Source: Candidatus Aenigmatarchaeota archaeon
GTDB taxonomy: Archaea; Aenigmatarchaeota; Aenigmatarchaeia; PWEA01; JAGHBM01
Direction of reading: 5' to 3'
Length of the DNA stretch: 5,297 bases
NCBI GenBank assembly: GCA_021160955.1
Contig: JAGHBM010000004.1
Location: 1 to 5,297 of the forward strand
The notes under the pieces are model-generated. The model did no database searches and had not been told where the DNA came from. It saw only the letters and a list, made by a program, of their open reading frames with translations. Shown here one piece after another: positions 1 to 5,297 of the stretch (positions are counted from its first letter, which is position 1; every line of letters starts with the position of its first letter). A program made the position numbers and the translations under genes.

Positions 1-1723
1 ATGCTACACCTTCGACTGTTATCCAGTTTCCACTCGGATCTCTAAGTTCAAGGACGTAATCACCTTCTTTTATTGAGAGTCTTATTCCTGTGTAGTCGTC
101 GTATGGATAAAGTTGCTCCCAAATCTGGTTCATTACTGAGTTGACTGCTCCGACAAATTCGCTCCTCAATGTTATCTGAGTTTCTTTCAACGCTTTTTCT
201 AATTTCTTCAAGTTTTCAAGGATTTCTTTCATCTTTTTCAATTCATCTTTGTATTTTTCAAACGCTTTTTTTCTTTCAACGAGACTTTCGAGCTGTTCAT
301 TTTTTTCTCTGATAAATCTGTCGTTTGAGTCTATTTTTGATTTGTACTCCATATACTTTCCTGAGAGGTCAATCAACCTCTTTCTCAAAGAGTTGATGTA
401 TTCTTGATTTACGAGTTTTTTGTTTTCTGATATTTTGGCATCCAATTGTTCCTTAACCTCTTTGAGTTCTTCATACTTCTTTCTTTTACTTTCTATATCT
501 TTTATTTTTCTCTCAATTTCCTTCAACTCATAACTTTTTTTCTTTTCCAATTCGATAGAATTTTCTAAGTTATTGATTTCGTCCTTTATACTCTTCAACT
601 TCTTAAGAACATCTTTTAGTTCAGATTCCTTTTCGGTTATGGTATTCTTTCTCTGATTTATCAACATCTTCTTATGATCGTCTGTAAGTTCTCTATCACA
701 GACAGGACACTTACCTTCAACGCTTTTCAATTTTTCTATCTTCGATACGAGGTCTTCTATCAAAACATTTATCTTTTGTTTTTCTTCCGATGTTCTTTCT
801 AACTCTTCTTTGAGTGATTTCAATTTATCTTGGTATTCTTCAATTTTTTTCGAGTTTTCCTCTATCTCATTCTTTACGTCTTCTATTTTCTTCATTGATA
901 ATCCTTCCTTGAGGTAATCTTCCAGGGTTTTTATTTCACCTACTACCATGTTTCTTTTTCTTTCCAATGACTCTAGTTCTCTCGTCAACTCGTTCAAGTC
1001 TTTGAGTTCATTCTCTACTTTTGTTCTTTCTTCATCTATTTTTTTCATTTCTGAGGCAAGTTTTTCCTTTTCCTCTTTCAGACCTTCGATCTCTTTCTTA
1101 ATTTTTGGGATTCTTTCAAAGTCTTCCTTTCTTTCCATTTCATCTATTATCTTTTCTTTGTCTGAGATTGTGTTCTTTATTCTGTTTATCATAGTTGTCG
1201 TTGAAGTTCTTGCGCTTTCAAATCTGTCTATCTGAAGGAGGTCGTCTATCTTCTTCATTCTCTGTCCCTTTGCAAGCCTCAAGAAGTAGTCCAATCCATT
1301 TTGTTCTGAGTAGATTGCCCTTGAAAACAAGTCATAATTCATCTTTAGAATCCTTTCAACTTCTTCCGTAGTTCTCGTGGTTCCAGTCTCGAGCAATTTT
1401 CCATTTTTCCTTATCTCTGCTTTTATTGTCCCTTTACCCCTTCCAACAATTCTTTTTACCGTGTACTCATCACTATTCATCGTAAAAGATACGGAGACTT
1501 CCATTGTATCCTCTTTCTTTGGTCTGTTCATTATTATGTCATCCAAACTTACCTTTCTGGATTGGAGGGATGGAAAGGTTCCGAAAAGGGCAAAAGATAT
1601 CGCATCAAGGATACTACTCTTTCCAGCTCCCATAACACCTATCAATACGTTTGTGCCTCTTGAGAATACAAACTCAGAATCTTTATGACTCCTCCATCCT
1701 TTTATTTTAACCTTAGTTATCAT
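1..1723 (-). CDS. rad50: DNA double-strand break repair ATPase Rad50 (C-terminal end cut by window edge)
   Basis: Rad50 is the SMC-like ATPase of the Mre11-Rad50 complex, which tethers and processes DNA ends. I translated the minus strand from the ATG at 1723-1721: 574 codons stay open to the window edge with no stop or frameshift. Visible parts are an N-terminal ABC lobe with Walker A GVMGAGKSS (residues 29-37), a Q-loop SEQNGLD with Gln141, a Lys/Glu-rich coiled-coil arm from about 165 to 335, the zinc hook KCPVCDRE with Cys339 and Cys342, a returning arm to about 520, and the start of the C-terminal lobe (LYPYDDY, then DPSGNW). The last complete codons read VEGVA, just where family members continue into the SGGE signature, so signature, Walker B and D-loop lie outside. 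The start overlaps the mre11 stop (TGATG), which suggests translational coupling. The arms are short: P. furiosus Rad50 (882 residues, from memory) has its hook near 444, against 339 here. The ORF is partial only because of the window edge. Confidence 0.97.
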   Translation of the reverse strand, partial: MITKVKIKGWRSHKDSEFVFSRGTNVLIGVMGAGKSSILDAISFALFGTFPSLQSRKVSLDDIIMNRPKKEDTMEVSVSFTMNSDEYTVKRIVGRGKGTIKAEIRKNGKLLETGTTRTTEEVERILKMNYDLFSRAIYSEQNGLDYFLRLAKGQRMKKIDDLLQIDRFESARTSTTTMINRIKNTISDKEKIIDEMERKEDFERIPKIKKEIEGLKEEKEKLASEMKKIDEERTKVENELKDLNELTRELESLERKRNMVVGEIKTLEDYLKEGLSMKKIEDVKNEIEENSKKIEEYQDKLKSLKEELERTSEEKQKINVLIEDLVSKIEKLKSVEGKCPVCDRELTDDHKKMLINQRKNTITEKESELKDVLKKLKSIKDEINNLENSIELEKKKSYELKEIERKIKDIESKRKKYEELKEVKEQLDAKISENKKLVNQEYINSLRKRLIDLSGKYMEYKSKIDSNDRFIREKNEQLESLVERKKAFEKYKDELKKMKEILENLKKLEKALKETQITLRSEFVGAVNSVMNQIWEQLYPYDDYTGIRLSIKEGDYVLELRDPSGNWITVEGVA

Positions 1724-2901
1724 CACAACCACTTTTTTATTCCCGTACTTCTCAAAGACGCATTCTCTGAATTAGACAACAGATACGTTATCGCGGAATC
1801 TATATTTCCATCAACCAGAAAATCAAAAATGTTTTCATAGAGAGGCGGTATATCCAATTCTTTCATATTTTCTCTAAGAATGTTCATGCCCATTTCGTCT
1901 ATACTGACCTTCTTCTCCTTCAGATCTCTCAGTAATTTTATTTTTTTCTGCACCTCACCTTCGATTACCTTCAGTCCTATGGACAGTATTAACCTGTCCC
2001 TGTATTTTTTCTTTATCTTGGACCGATCAATATCCATTCCTGATTTTACTTTCCCTTTCAATATTACCCTGACCAAAGGCTTTTTTTCGTCATTTATTCC
2101 ATTCAGGTAGTTTTCTATTTTTTCCATAACTTCGGAAAGCTTATCTTTTTCAGATATTTCGAATTCTTGGTAATACACCTTTCTTGCATTTTCAAGTTTT
2201 ACGAATTTTATATCGACTTTTTCTCCTATTTCTACTATATAAAATCCTTTCGGATTTTTTGATTCTGATTTGTTAACCTGGGTCGTGACCGTTGAACCTG
2301 GTATAAGAAAAGGTTTTCCATGGACTTCAGTCTTCACTGGCCAATGGATGTGTCCATTCACATATAAATCAAATCCCGGAGGAAGATCTTCAAGTCGAAT
2401 CGATGGCGGATCAAGAGGATTGAAGACATACGGACTTATCGATTGATGCATCACGAGTATGTTGTATGAACCATCGATTGGTTTGGGGTTACAGTGCCTC
2501 AAGACTTCCTTCGCGTATGATTCTGGAACCCATCCTATCCCATATATAGATATCTTTACTCCTTTCACGTCAAGGGTAACTGAGTTACAGTGGATGTACT
2601 TCAAAAATTTTGCCCTTTCCAGTCCTTCCACAGGATTTATCATTTCTTTTCCACGCCTTTCATGATTTCCATGTATAGCTACAACTGGTACATTAACGCC
2701 GGAAAGGATTTCCATTGATTTTGCCCAGTCCTCAGGTCTCGGAATTCTACCATCGAATAAGTCTCCAGGCAATATTATAAGATCACAGTCCTTTGCCTTT
2801 TCAAAGGCTTCTCTGGCGTTTTCCCAACAGTCTTCTTCCCTTTCAGTTCCTCTACTGACTCCAAAATGAGTATCAGAAATTATTGCTATCTTTACGGTCA
2901 T
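1723..2901 (-). CDS. mre11: DNA double-strand break repair nuclease Mre11
   Basis: Mre11 is the Mn-dependent endo/3'-5' exonuclease partner of Rad50 in DNA end processing. With the start at 2901 it has 392 residues, within the archaeal range. The calcineurin-like phosphoesterase motifs are complete: SDTHFG (Asp10, His12), GDLFDG (Asp47), HGNHE (Asn79 and the catalytic His80), VMHQS (His152) and GHIHWP (His184, His186). The nuclease should therefore be active. After the capping region, roughly residues 320-385 are helical and charged, where the Rad50-binding segment lies in this family (inference). A GTG at 2913 would add four residues, but the ATG at 2901 is preferred: it begins MTVKIAIISDTH, with the metal motif at the usual distance, and a G-rich ribosome-binding-like GGGGGT lies at 2911-2906, four bases upstream. 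The stop overlaps the rad50 start by one base. No herA or nurA, common neighbours in thermophilic archaea, is visible, but the region beyond rad50 is outside the window. Confidence 0.96.
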   Translation of the reverse strand: MTVKIAIISDTHFGVSRGTEREEDCWENAREAFEKAKDCDLIILPGDLFDGRIPRPEDWAKSMEILSGVNVPVVAIHGNHERRGKEMINPVEGLERAKFLKYIHCNSVTLDVKGVKISIYGIGWVPESYAKEVLRHCNPKPIDGSYNILVMHQSISPYVFNPLDPPSIRLEDLPPGFDLYVNGHIHWPVKTEVHGKPFLIPGSTVTTQVNKSESKNPKGFYIVEIGEKVDIKFVKLENARKVYYQEFEISEKDKLSEVMEKIENYLNGINDEKKPLVRVILKGKVKSGMDIDRSKIKKKYRDRLILSIGLKVIEGEVQKKIKLLRDLKEKKVSIDEMGMNILRENMKELDIPPLYENIFDFLVDGNIDSAITYLLSNSENASLRSTGIKKWL

Positions 2902-2913
2902 TCGAACCCCCAC

Positions 2914-2975
2914 ATTAAATCATTAATATGAGACAATAAAAACTTATAAAAGTTAAACTTTAAATCTTGTTTAGT
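2914..2975. promoter_or_regulatory. Divergent intergenic promoter region with a near-symmetrical TATA-like box
   Basis: This AT-rich gap separates mre11 (minus) from the small ORF-proS operon (plus). It contains CTTATAAAAG at 2943-2952, which reads CTTTTATAAG on the other strand, so it resembles an archaeal TATA box in both directions. A transcript starting about 26 bases downstream on the plus strand would begin near 2973 and give a leader of about 20 nt containing the GAGGTG site. On the minus strand it would begin near 2921 and again leave a leader of about 20 nt before the ATG at 2901. A purine-rich stretch at 2935-2942 precedes the box on the plus strand and could be a BRE. TTTAAA at 2957-2962 is an alternative minus-strand TATA. 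Promoter function is inferred. Confidence 0.6.
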
Positions 2976-2992
2976 GGAGTTGAGGTGTTTTT

Positions 2993-3199
2993 ATGAGTGA
3001 AGATGTCATAAAGTTAAAAAATATCGGTGAGGGTTCATGGGAAATAGAGAATCATGACCAGAAAAGACCATTGGCTAAGGTTAAATTCGAAGAAAGGAAT
3101 TCAGACGAATCAGATTTTGAATTGAAGAAGGTCAGTGATGGTGCTTATATAATAGATAGGTTCGATCCGAGAAAGCCTCTGGCAAAATATAGATGGTGA
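2993..3199 (+). CDS. Small protein of unknown function with two 28-residue repeats, upstream of proS
   Basis: I do not recognise this 68-residue protein. It begins at ATG 2993 with a good ribosome binding site, GAGGTG at 2982-2987, five bases upstream. Residues 5-32 and 41-68 align without gaps as an internal duplication. Both units end in a (K/R)(K/R)PLAK motif followed by an aromatic-rich tail (RPLAKVKF and KPLAKYRW), and both carry a Gly near unit position 10, a Trp/Tyr at position 12 and an Asp at position 18. I count 9 identical and about 10 similar positions of 28. The alternating hydrophobic and polar pattern suggests paired beta strands. There is no signal peptide, membrane segment or cysteine, so it is probably cytosolic. 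The protein is rich in both Lys/Arg and Asp/Glu. Its stop TGA (3197-3199) lies inside the proS ribosome binding site, five bases before the proS ATG, so the two are almost certainly co-transcribed and possibly translationally coupled. A role linked to translation is a guess from position only. Confidence 0.85.
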   Translation: MSEDVIKLKNIGEGSWEIENHDQKRPLAKVKFEERNSDESDFELKKVSDGAYIIDRFDPRKPLAKYRW

Positions 3200-3200
3200 T
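3195..3200 (+). promoter_or_regulatory. Ribosome binding site that sets the proS start
   Basis: GGTGAT matches the core of the archaeal anti-16S consensus GGAGGTGATC and ends four bases before ATG 3205. It overlaps the last codons and stop of the upstream small gene. The in-frame ATG at 3193 sits on top of this site and has no such signal of its own, so 3205 is the better start. The initiation region of the upstream gene looks alike: both genes have GGTG shortly before the identical eleven bases ATGAGTGAAGA. Confidence 0.8.
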
Positions 3201-3204
3201 TTCA

Positions 3205-4644
3205 ATGAGTGAAGAACTCGGTGTAAAGACAAAGAAAAGCGAAAATTTTAACGAGTGGTACATAGAGGTTATAAAAAAATCTGGAATAGCCGATTATTCC
3301 TCTGTTTCTGGATGTATGGTGATAAAACCTTATGCATACGCAATCTGGGAAAAAATTCAAAGCCTTTTGAATGAAAGATTCAGGAAGCTCGGAGTTAAGA
3401 ATGCGTATTTTCCCCTTTTGATACCAGAGAGACTACTTAAAAAAGAAGAAGAACATGTAGAAGGATTCTCACCTGAGGTTGCGTGGGTCACGATCGGAGG
3501 ATCGTCCGAACTTGAAGAGAAACTCGCCGTTCGTCCAACCTCAGAGACAATCATGTATGAATCGTTTTCAAAGTGGATACGTTCGTGGAGGGATTTGCCT
3601 CTGAAGATAAATCAATGGGTCAATGTAGTCAGATGGGAGTTCAAGAATCCAGTACTCTTTTTAAGGACACGAGAGTTTTTGTGGCAAGAGGGTCACACGG
3701 CGCATGCAACCAAAGAAGATGCGGAGAAGGAGATCGAAGAAATATTGGAAATATATAGGGAGATCAATGAGGAGTATTTGGCCCTACCTTCAGTGAGAGG
3801 TAAGAAAACGGAGATAGAGAAATTTGCTGGAGCCGAGTATACTGTATCAATAGAACATATGATGCCGAATGGTAAAGCTATACAAGGACCCGACTCACAT
3901 CATCTTGGACAGAATTTTTCAAAGGCGTTTGATATAAAGTTCTTTGACCGCGATGAAAAAGAAAGATACGTTTGGCAGAATTCATGGGGATTTGCCACGA
4001 GACAGCTGGGAATAATGTTCGCTGTTCATGGAGACGATAAGGGTTTAATCATACCCCCAAGGGTTGCACCAATACAAGTTGTGATAGTACCAATATATCA
4101 GGAAGAAAATAAGGAAGTTGTTTTGAATGGATCGAGAAAATTGTACGAGAAATTAAAGGAGAAGTTTTCAGTTCATCTTGATGATAGGGATGAATATACA
4201 CCAGGATTTAAATTCAACGAATGGGAATTGAAGGGGGTTCCCCTGAGAATAGAAATAGGCCCAAGAGACATAGAAAGGGACCAAGTAGTTTTGGTAAGAC
4301 GTGATAGTGGGGATAAATCTTCTGTTCCTATTTCAAAAATTTCAAATGAGATCGAGAATACTCTTGATTCGATCCAAAAGTCCCTTTTGGAAAGGGCAAA
4401 AAAACATTTCGAAGAGCACATTGAAAAAGTTGAAAAATACGAAGACTTGGAAAGGATCGTGAACGGAAAGTGGGCATTGGGTGGATGGTGTGGAGATCCA
4501 GCATGTGAAAAGAAAATAAAAGACGAAACCTCTGCAAAGATAATTACCATTCCATTCGATCTGAATGAAAATCCTCCAGATGGTCATTGTGTAGTGTGTG
4601 GCAAACCAGCCAAATATAACGTTTACATTGCAAAGAGTTATTAG
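3205..4644 (+). CDS. proS: Prolyl-tRNA synthetase, archaeal/eukaryotic type (EC 6.1.1.15)
   Basis: This cytosolic class II synthetase charges tRNA-Pro with proline using ATP. The protein has 479 residues from ATG 3205, typical of the archaeal/eukaryotic class, which lacks the inserted editing domain of the bacterial type. Visible in order: motif 1 region around YFPLLIPERLL (68-78); the proline-site TSE loop in VRPTSET (109-115); motif 2 from VVRWEF through RTREFLWQEGHTAH (141-167); GPDSHHLGQNF (228-238); motif 3 from AVHGDDKG to IPPRVAP (273-289) with Arg286; then the anticodon-binding domain from about 290. The C-terminal module has four cysteines, Cys429, Cys434, Cys462 and Cys465, which in relatives bind zinc. 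The chain ends in tyrosine (IAKSY), as in ProRS enzymes whose terminal Tyr reaches back to the active site. An upstream in-frame ATG at 3193 would add MVIS and overlap the preceding gene by 7 bases, but the ribosome binding site at 3195-3200 favours 3205. All catalytic motifs look intact. Confidence 0.97.
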   Translation: MSEELGVKTKKSENFNEWYIEVIKKSGIADYSSVSGCMVIKPYAYAIWEKIQSLLNERFRKLGVKNAYFPLLIPERLLKKEEEHVEGFSPEVAWVTIGGSSELEEKLAVRPTSETIMYESFSKWIRSWRDLPLKINQWVNVVRWEFKNPVLFLRTREFLWQEGHTAHATKEDAEKEIEEILEIYREINEEYLALPSVRGKKTEIEKFAGAEYTVSIEHMMPNGKAIQGPDSHHLGQNFSKAFDIKFFDRDEKERYVWQNSWGFATRQLGIMFAVHGDDKGLIIPPRVAPIQVVIVPIYQEENKEVVLNGSRKLYEKLKEKFSVHLDDRDEYTPGFKFNEWELKGVPLRIEIGPRDIERDQVVLVRRDSGDKSSVPISKISNEIENTLDSIQKSLLERAKKHFEEHIEKVEKYEDLERIVNGKWALGGWCGDPACEKKIKDETSAKIITIPFDLNENPPDGHCVVCGKPAKYNVYIAKSY

Positions 4645-4649
4645 TTCAA

Positions 4650-4667
4650 TTTTTCTAGTTAGAAAAG
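4650..4667 (+). terminator. Possible proS terminator: T-run with short inverted repeat
   Basis: Directly after proS, a run of five Ts (4650-4654) overlaps the inverted repeat TTTTCTA-GT-TAGAAAA (4651-4666). T-runs end transcription in archaea, so this is a plausible proS terminator. Because the repeat sits just before the tRNA promoter, it could instead be a regulator site. Either use is inferred. The AT-only stem would be weak as RNA. Confidence 0.4.
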
Positions 4668-4669
4668 AG

Positions 4670-4677
4670 TTTTAAAG
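4670..4677 (+). promoter_or_regulatory. TATA-like box of the tRNA-Arg gene
   Basis: TTTTAAAG lies about 25 bases upstream of the tRNA 5' end at 4698, the usual distance for an archaeal TATA box. The segment between it and the tRNA is AT-rich. It suggests the tRNA has its own promoter rather than depending on proS read-through. Confidence 0.5.
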
Positions 4678-4757
4678 TATTTAGACAAAATTATATTGGG
4701 CCTGTAGCGTAACAGGATAACGCGCTCGGCTTCGGACCGAGAGATTGAGGGTTCAAA

Positions 4758-4946
4758 AAAAGACCCTTTTTCAAAAAAGTGTCTTTACTCCCAAAACTTG
4801 CAAACCTTCAGTTTGCCAAGAAGTTCGGTTGAGTTCGCAAACTCAACTAATTACAATGTTGGGTCCACATAACCCAACCAAAAATTAAGGAAGGGTGGAT
4901 ATACCCATAAGGAGGGAAACCTTGGTGTCCCTCCGTAGGGTGAGAG
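4758..4946 (+). other. Intron in the tRNA-Arg T-loop (predicted junction 59/60), multi-hairpin
   Basis: The insert splits the T-loop after C56. Its length, 189 bases, is fixed by tRNA geometry, but the exact cut can slide by a few bases (exon 1 ending at 4754-4758). The best fit is a relaxed bulge-helix-bulge (BHB): T-stem GAGGG/CCCTC, then a 4-bp helix TTCA (4752-4755) with TGAG (4941-4944), bulge AAA (4756-4758) and bulge AGT (4945-4947). Cutting after the second bulge base gives loop TTCAAAT. A proper inner helix is missing; a weak CCC/GGG (4790-4792 with 4938-4940) could replace it. Hairpins read from the sequence are 4759-4786, 4797-4820 (9 bp, one bulge), 4828-4847 (8 bp, loop CGCA), 4858-4878 (7 bp), 4893-4906 (4 bp) and 4911-4934 (6 bp). 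It has no evident ORF. tRNA-splicing endonuclease processing is inferred. Confidence 0.75.
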
Positions 4947-4953
4947 TCCCTCC
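4927..4953 (+). repeat. Direct repeat GTCCCTCC spanning the 3' splice site
   Basis: GTCCCTCC occurs at 4927-4934 inside the intron and again at 4946-4953, where it forms the 3' strand of the T-stem in exon 2. The intronic copy pairs 6/6 with GGAGGG at 4911-4916. Either copy could pair with the exon 1 T-stem strand GAGGG, so the hairpin at 4911-4934 may keep the decoy copy away from the T-stem. Confidence 0.7.
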
Positions 4954-4963
4954 AGGCCCGCCA

Positions 4964-5021
4964 ATATTATAAAAGAACTGAACTTCTAATTTTAAGGCTC
5001 GTGGTTTAAGACAGTTTAATT
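4964..5021. terminator. Convergent intergenic gap, weak termination signals only
   Basis: This AT-rich gap lies between the tRNA 3' end and the stop of the convergent 84-codon gene. It holds a small inverted repeat AGAA-CTGAAC-TTCT (4974-4987) followed by ATTTTAAG, and a short TTTAATTTT run at 5015-5023. These could end transcription of the tRNA. No gene or strong hairpin is visible. Confidence 0.3.
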
Positions 5022-5276
5022 TTACTCGATTATATCAATTTTGAAGATTTCGCCTAGAAATTCATATATATTTTTGTCAAGATCTTCGCTCATTTCGAAA
5101 TATATTTCTTTGGTTTTCATATCGATTGTAAAATTTTTAACGGATTCTTTCATACCAACAATCCTTTTGTAATTATGTATAAGACCCAACAGAGAATTTC
5201 CAAATTCGATTATATCGAAATTTTCAGGATCATTCAAAATATTTTCTTTTGGTTTTAGGATGTATTTGACTGTCAT
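5022..5276 (-). CDS. Small hypothetical protein, 84 residues
   Basis: I do not recognise this protein. It is soluble-looking and acidic towards the C-terminus, with no cysteine, signal peptide or membrane segment. The N-terminus MTVKYILKPKEN looks like a beta strand, residues around 23-42 could form a helix, then a likely beta hairpin (NFTIDM, EIYFEM) is followed by a helix and ends in FKIDIIE. The pattern suggests a small mixed alpha/beta fold. ATG 5276 has no GGTG-type site in the 21 bases visible upstream. The frame stays open upstream to the window edge without another ATG, GTG or TTG, so the start is probably correct or leaderless, but a start beyond the edge cannot be excluded. It points towards the tRNA gene and shares no operon with other genes seen here. 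Sensible amino acid composition and strand patterning favour a real gene, but without homologs this is moderate evidence. Confidence 0.65.
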   Translation of the reverse strand: MTVKYILKPKENILNDPENFDIIEFGNSLLGLIHNYKRIVGMKESVKNFTIDMKTKEIYFEMSEDLDKNIYEFLGEIFKIDIIE

Positions 5277-5297
5277 AATGTTATTAAAATGGAAAAA

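Larger units (their letters stand above)
4698..4963 (+). tRNA. tRNA-Arg (anticodon TCG) with a 189-base intron in the T-loop and encoded CCA
   Basis: The gene encodes an arginine tRNA with anticodon TCG for CGA and, by wobble, possibly other CGN codons. The cloverleaf is complete: acceptor GGGCCTG (4698-4704) pairs 7/7 with CAGGCCC (4953-4959); D-stem GCGT/ACGC (4707-4710, 4720-4723) with a G18-G19 loop; base 26 is G; anticodon stem CTCGG/CCGAG (4725-4729, 4737-4741) around CTTCGGA, anticodon at 4732-4734; variable loop AGATT; T-stem GAGGG (4747-4751) with CCCTC (4948-4952); discriminator G4960; CCA 4961-4963. A15 and T48 can form the Levitt pair. The T-loop starts TTCA at 4752 but its other half lies about 190 bases downstream. 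Removing 189 bases yields a normal 77-nt tRNA with a 7-base T-loop, for example TTCAAAT. The 7/7 acceptor and 5/5 T-stem pairing across the insert argue strongly for a functional, spliced gene and against a broken one. Confidence 0.93.

Noticed and set aside
948..1688. Plus-strand open frames of 95 and 103 codons opposite rad50.
   Set aside because: They are the Ser/Phe/Ile-rich complement of a Lys/Glu-rich coiled-coil gene. The rad50 frame is continuous and carries all expected motifs.
4173..4550. Minus-strand open frame of 125 codons opposite proS, and shorter frames within it.
   Set aside because: It lies wholly within the well-supported proS gene, its product is Ser/Phe-rich without recognisable motifs, and it has no ribosome binding site. 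It is a shadow frame.
4747..4946. Group I intron in the tRNA T-loop: GAGGGTT can pair with GACCCTT (4762-4768), with a U-G pair at the end, as in a group I P1 helix.
   Set aside because: Splicing after that U would give T-loop TTAGAGT, losing invariant C56. The registers that keep C56 do not place U at the exon 1 end with a G at the intron end. I also could not find the conserved P4 and P7 core sequences. A covariance-model search would settle it.
4758..4946. Box C/D or H/ACA guide RNA carried in the intron, as in the haloarchaeal tRNA-Trp intron.
   Set aside because: I found no RTGATGA with CTGA pair. One ACA (4853-4855) follows a hairpin, but without a recognisable kink-turn or pseudouridylation pocket.
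4698..4963. Integration scar or mobile element inserted into the tRNA gene.
   Set aside because: The insert has no ORF, and the only direct repeat is eight bases and does not flank the insert. The tRNA halves are perfectly complementary, which fits a spliced intron better.
5022..5276. KEOPS subunit Pcc1, suggested by the small size.
   Set aside because: The conserved Pcc1 sequence pattern is not visible, and size alone is no evidence, so the gene was left as hypothetical.

Overview
The window comes from an AT-rich archaeal chromosome. The evidence is an archaeal-type Mre11-Rad50 pair, a prolyl-tRNA synthetase of the archaeal/eukaryotic class with its C-terminal zinc module and terminal tyrosine, TATA-like boxes about 25 bases before expected transcript starts, GGTG-type ribosome binding sites, and a tRNA gene interrupted by an intron-like insert. 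The proteins look euryarchaeal, perhaps Thermoplasmata-related, but that is an impression from sequence style and was not tested.

Left half, minus strand: mre11 (2901-1723) is followed by rad50 (1723 to beyond the left edge). The two share one base (TGATG) and are clearly one transcription unit for DNA double-strand-break repair. Rad50 is cut by the window edge just before its ABC signature motif. Its reading frame is intact for 574 codons, with Walker A, Q-loop, both coiled-coil arms and the CPVC zinc hook. The arms are short for the family.

Middle: a gap of under 100 bases (2902-2992) separates the repair operon from a divergent plus-strand operon. The gap holds a near-palindromic TATA-like element almost equidistant from the two start codons. 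The plus operon is a 68-residue protein of unknown function made of two 28-residue repeats (2993-3199), then the prolyl-tRNA synthetase gene proS (3205-4644). The proS ribosome binding site overlaps the stop codon of the small gene.

Right part: after a short inverted repeat comes a tRNA-Arg gene (anticodon TCG) with encoded CCA. Its T-loop is interrupted by 189 bases containing a series of hairpins. Removing exactly 189 bases gives a canonical 77-nt tRNA. This is the most unusual item in the window. It is followed by a convergent 84-codon gene of unknown function (5276-5022, minus). The even-numbered layout is repair operon on the left, translation genes (proS, tRNA-Arg) in the middle and right, and one orphan gene at the edge. 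No mobile element, CRISPR array or defence cassette was seen.
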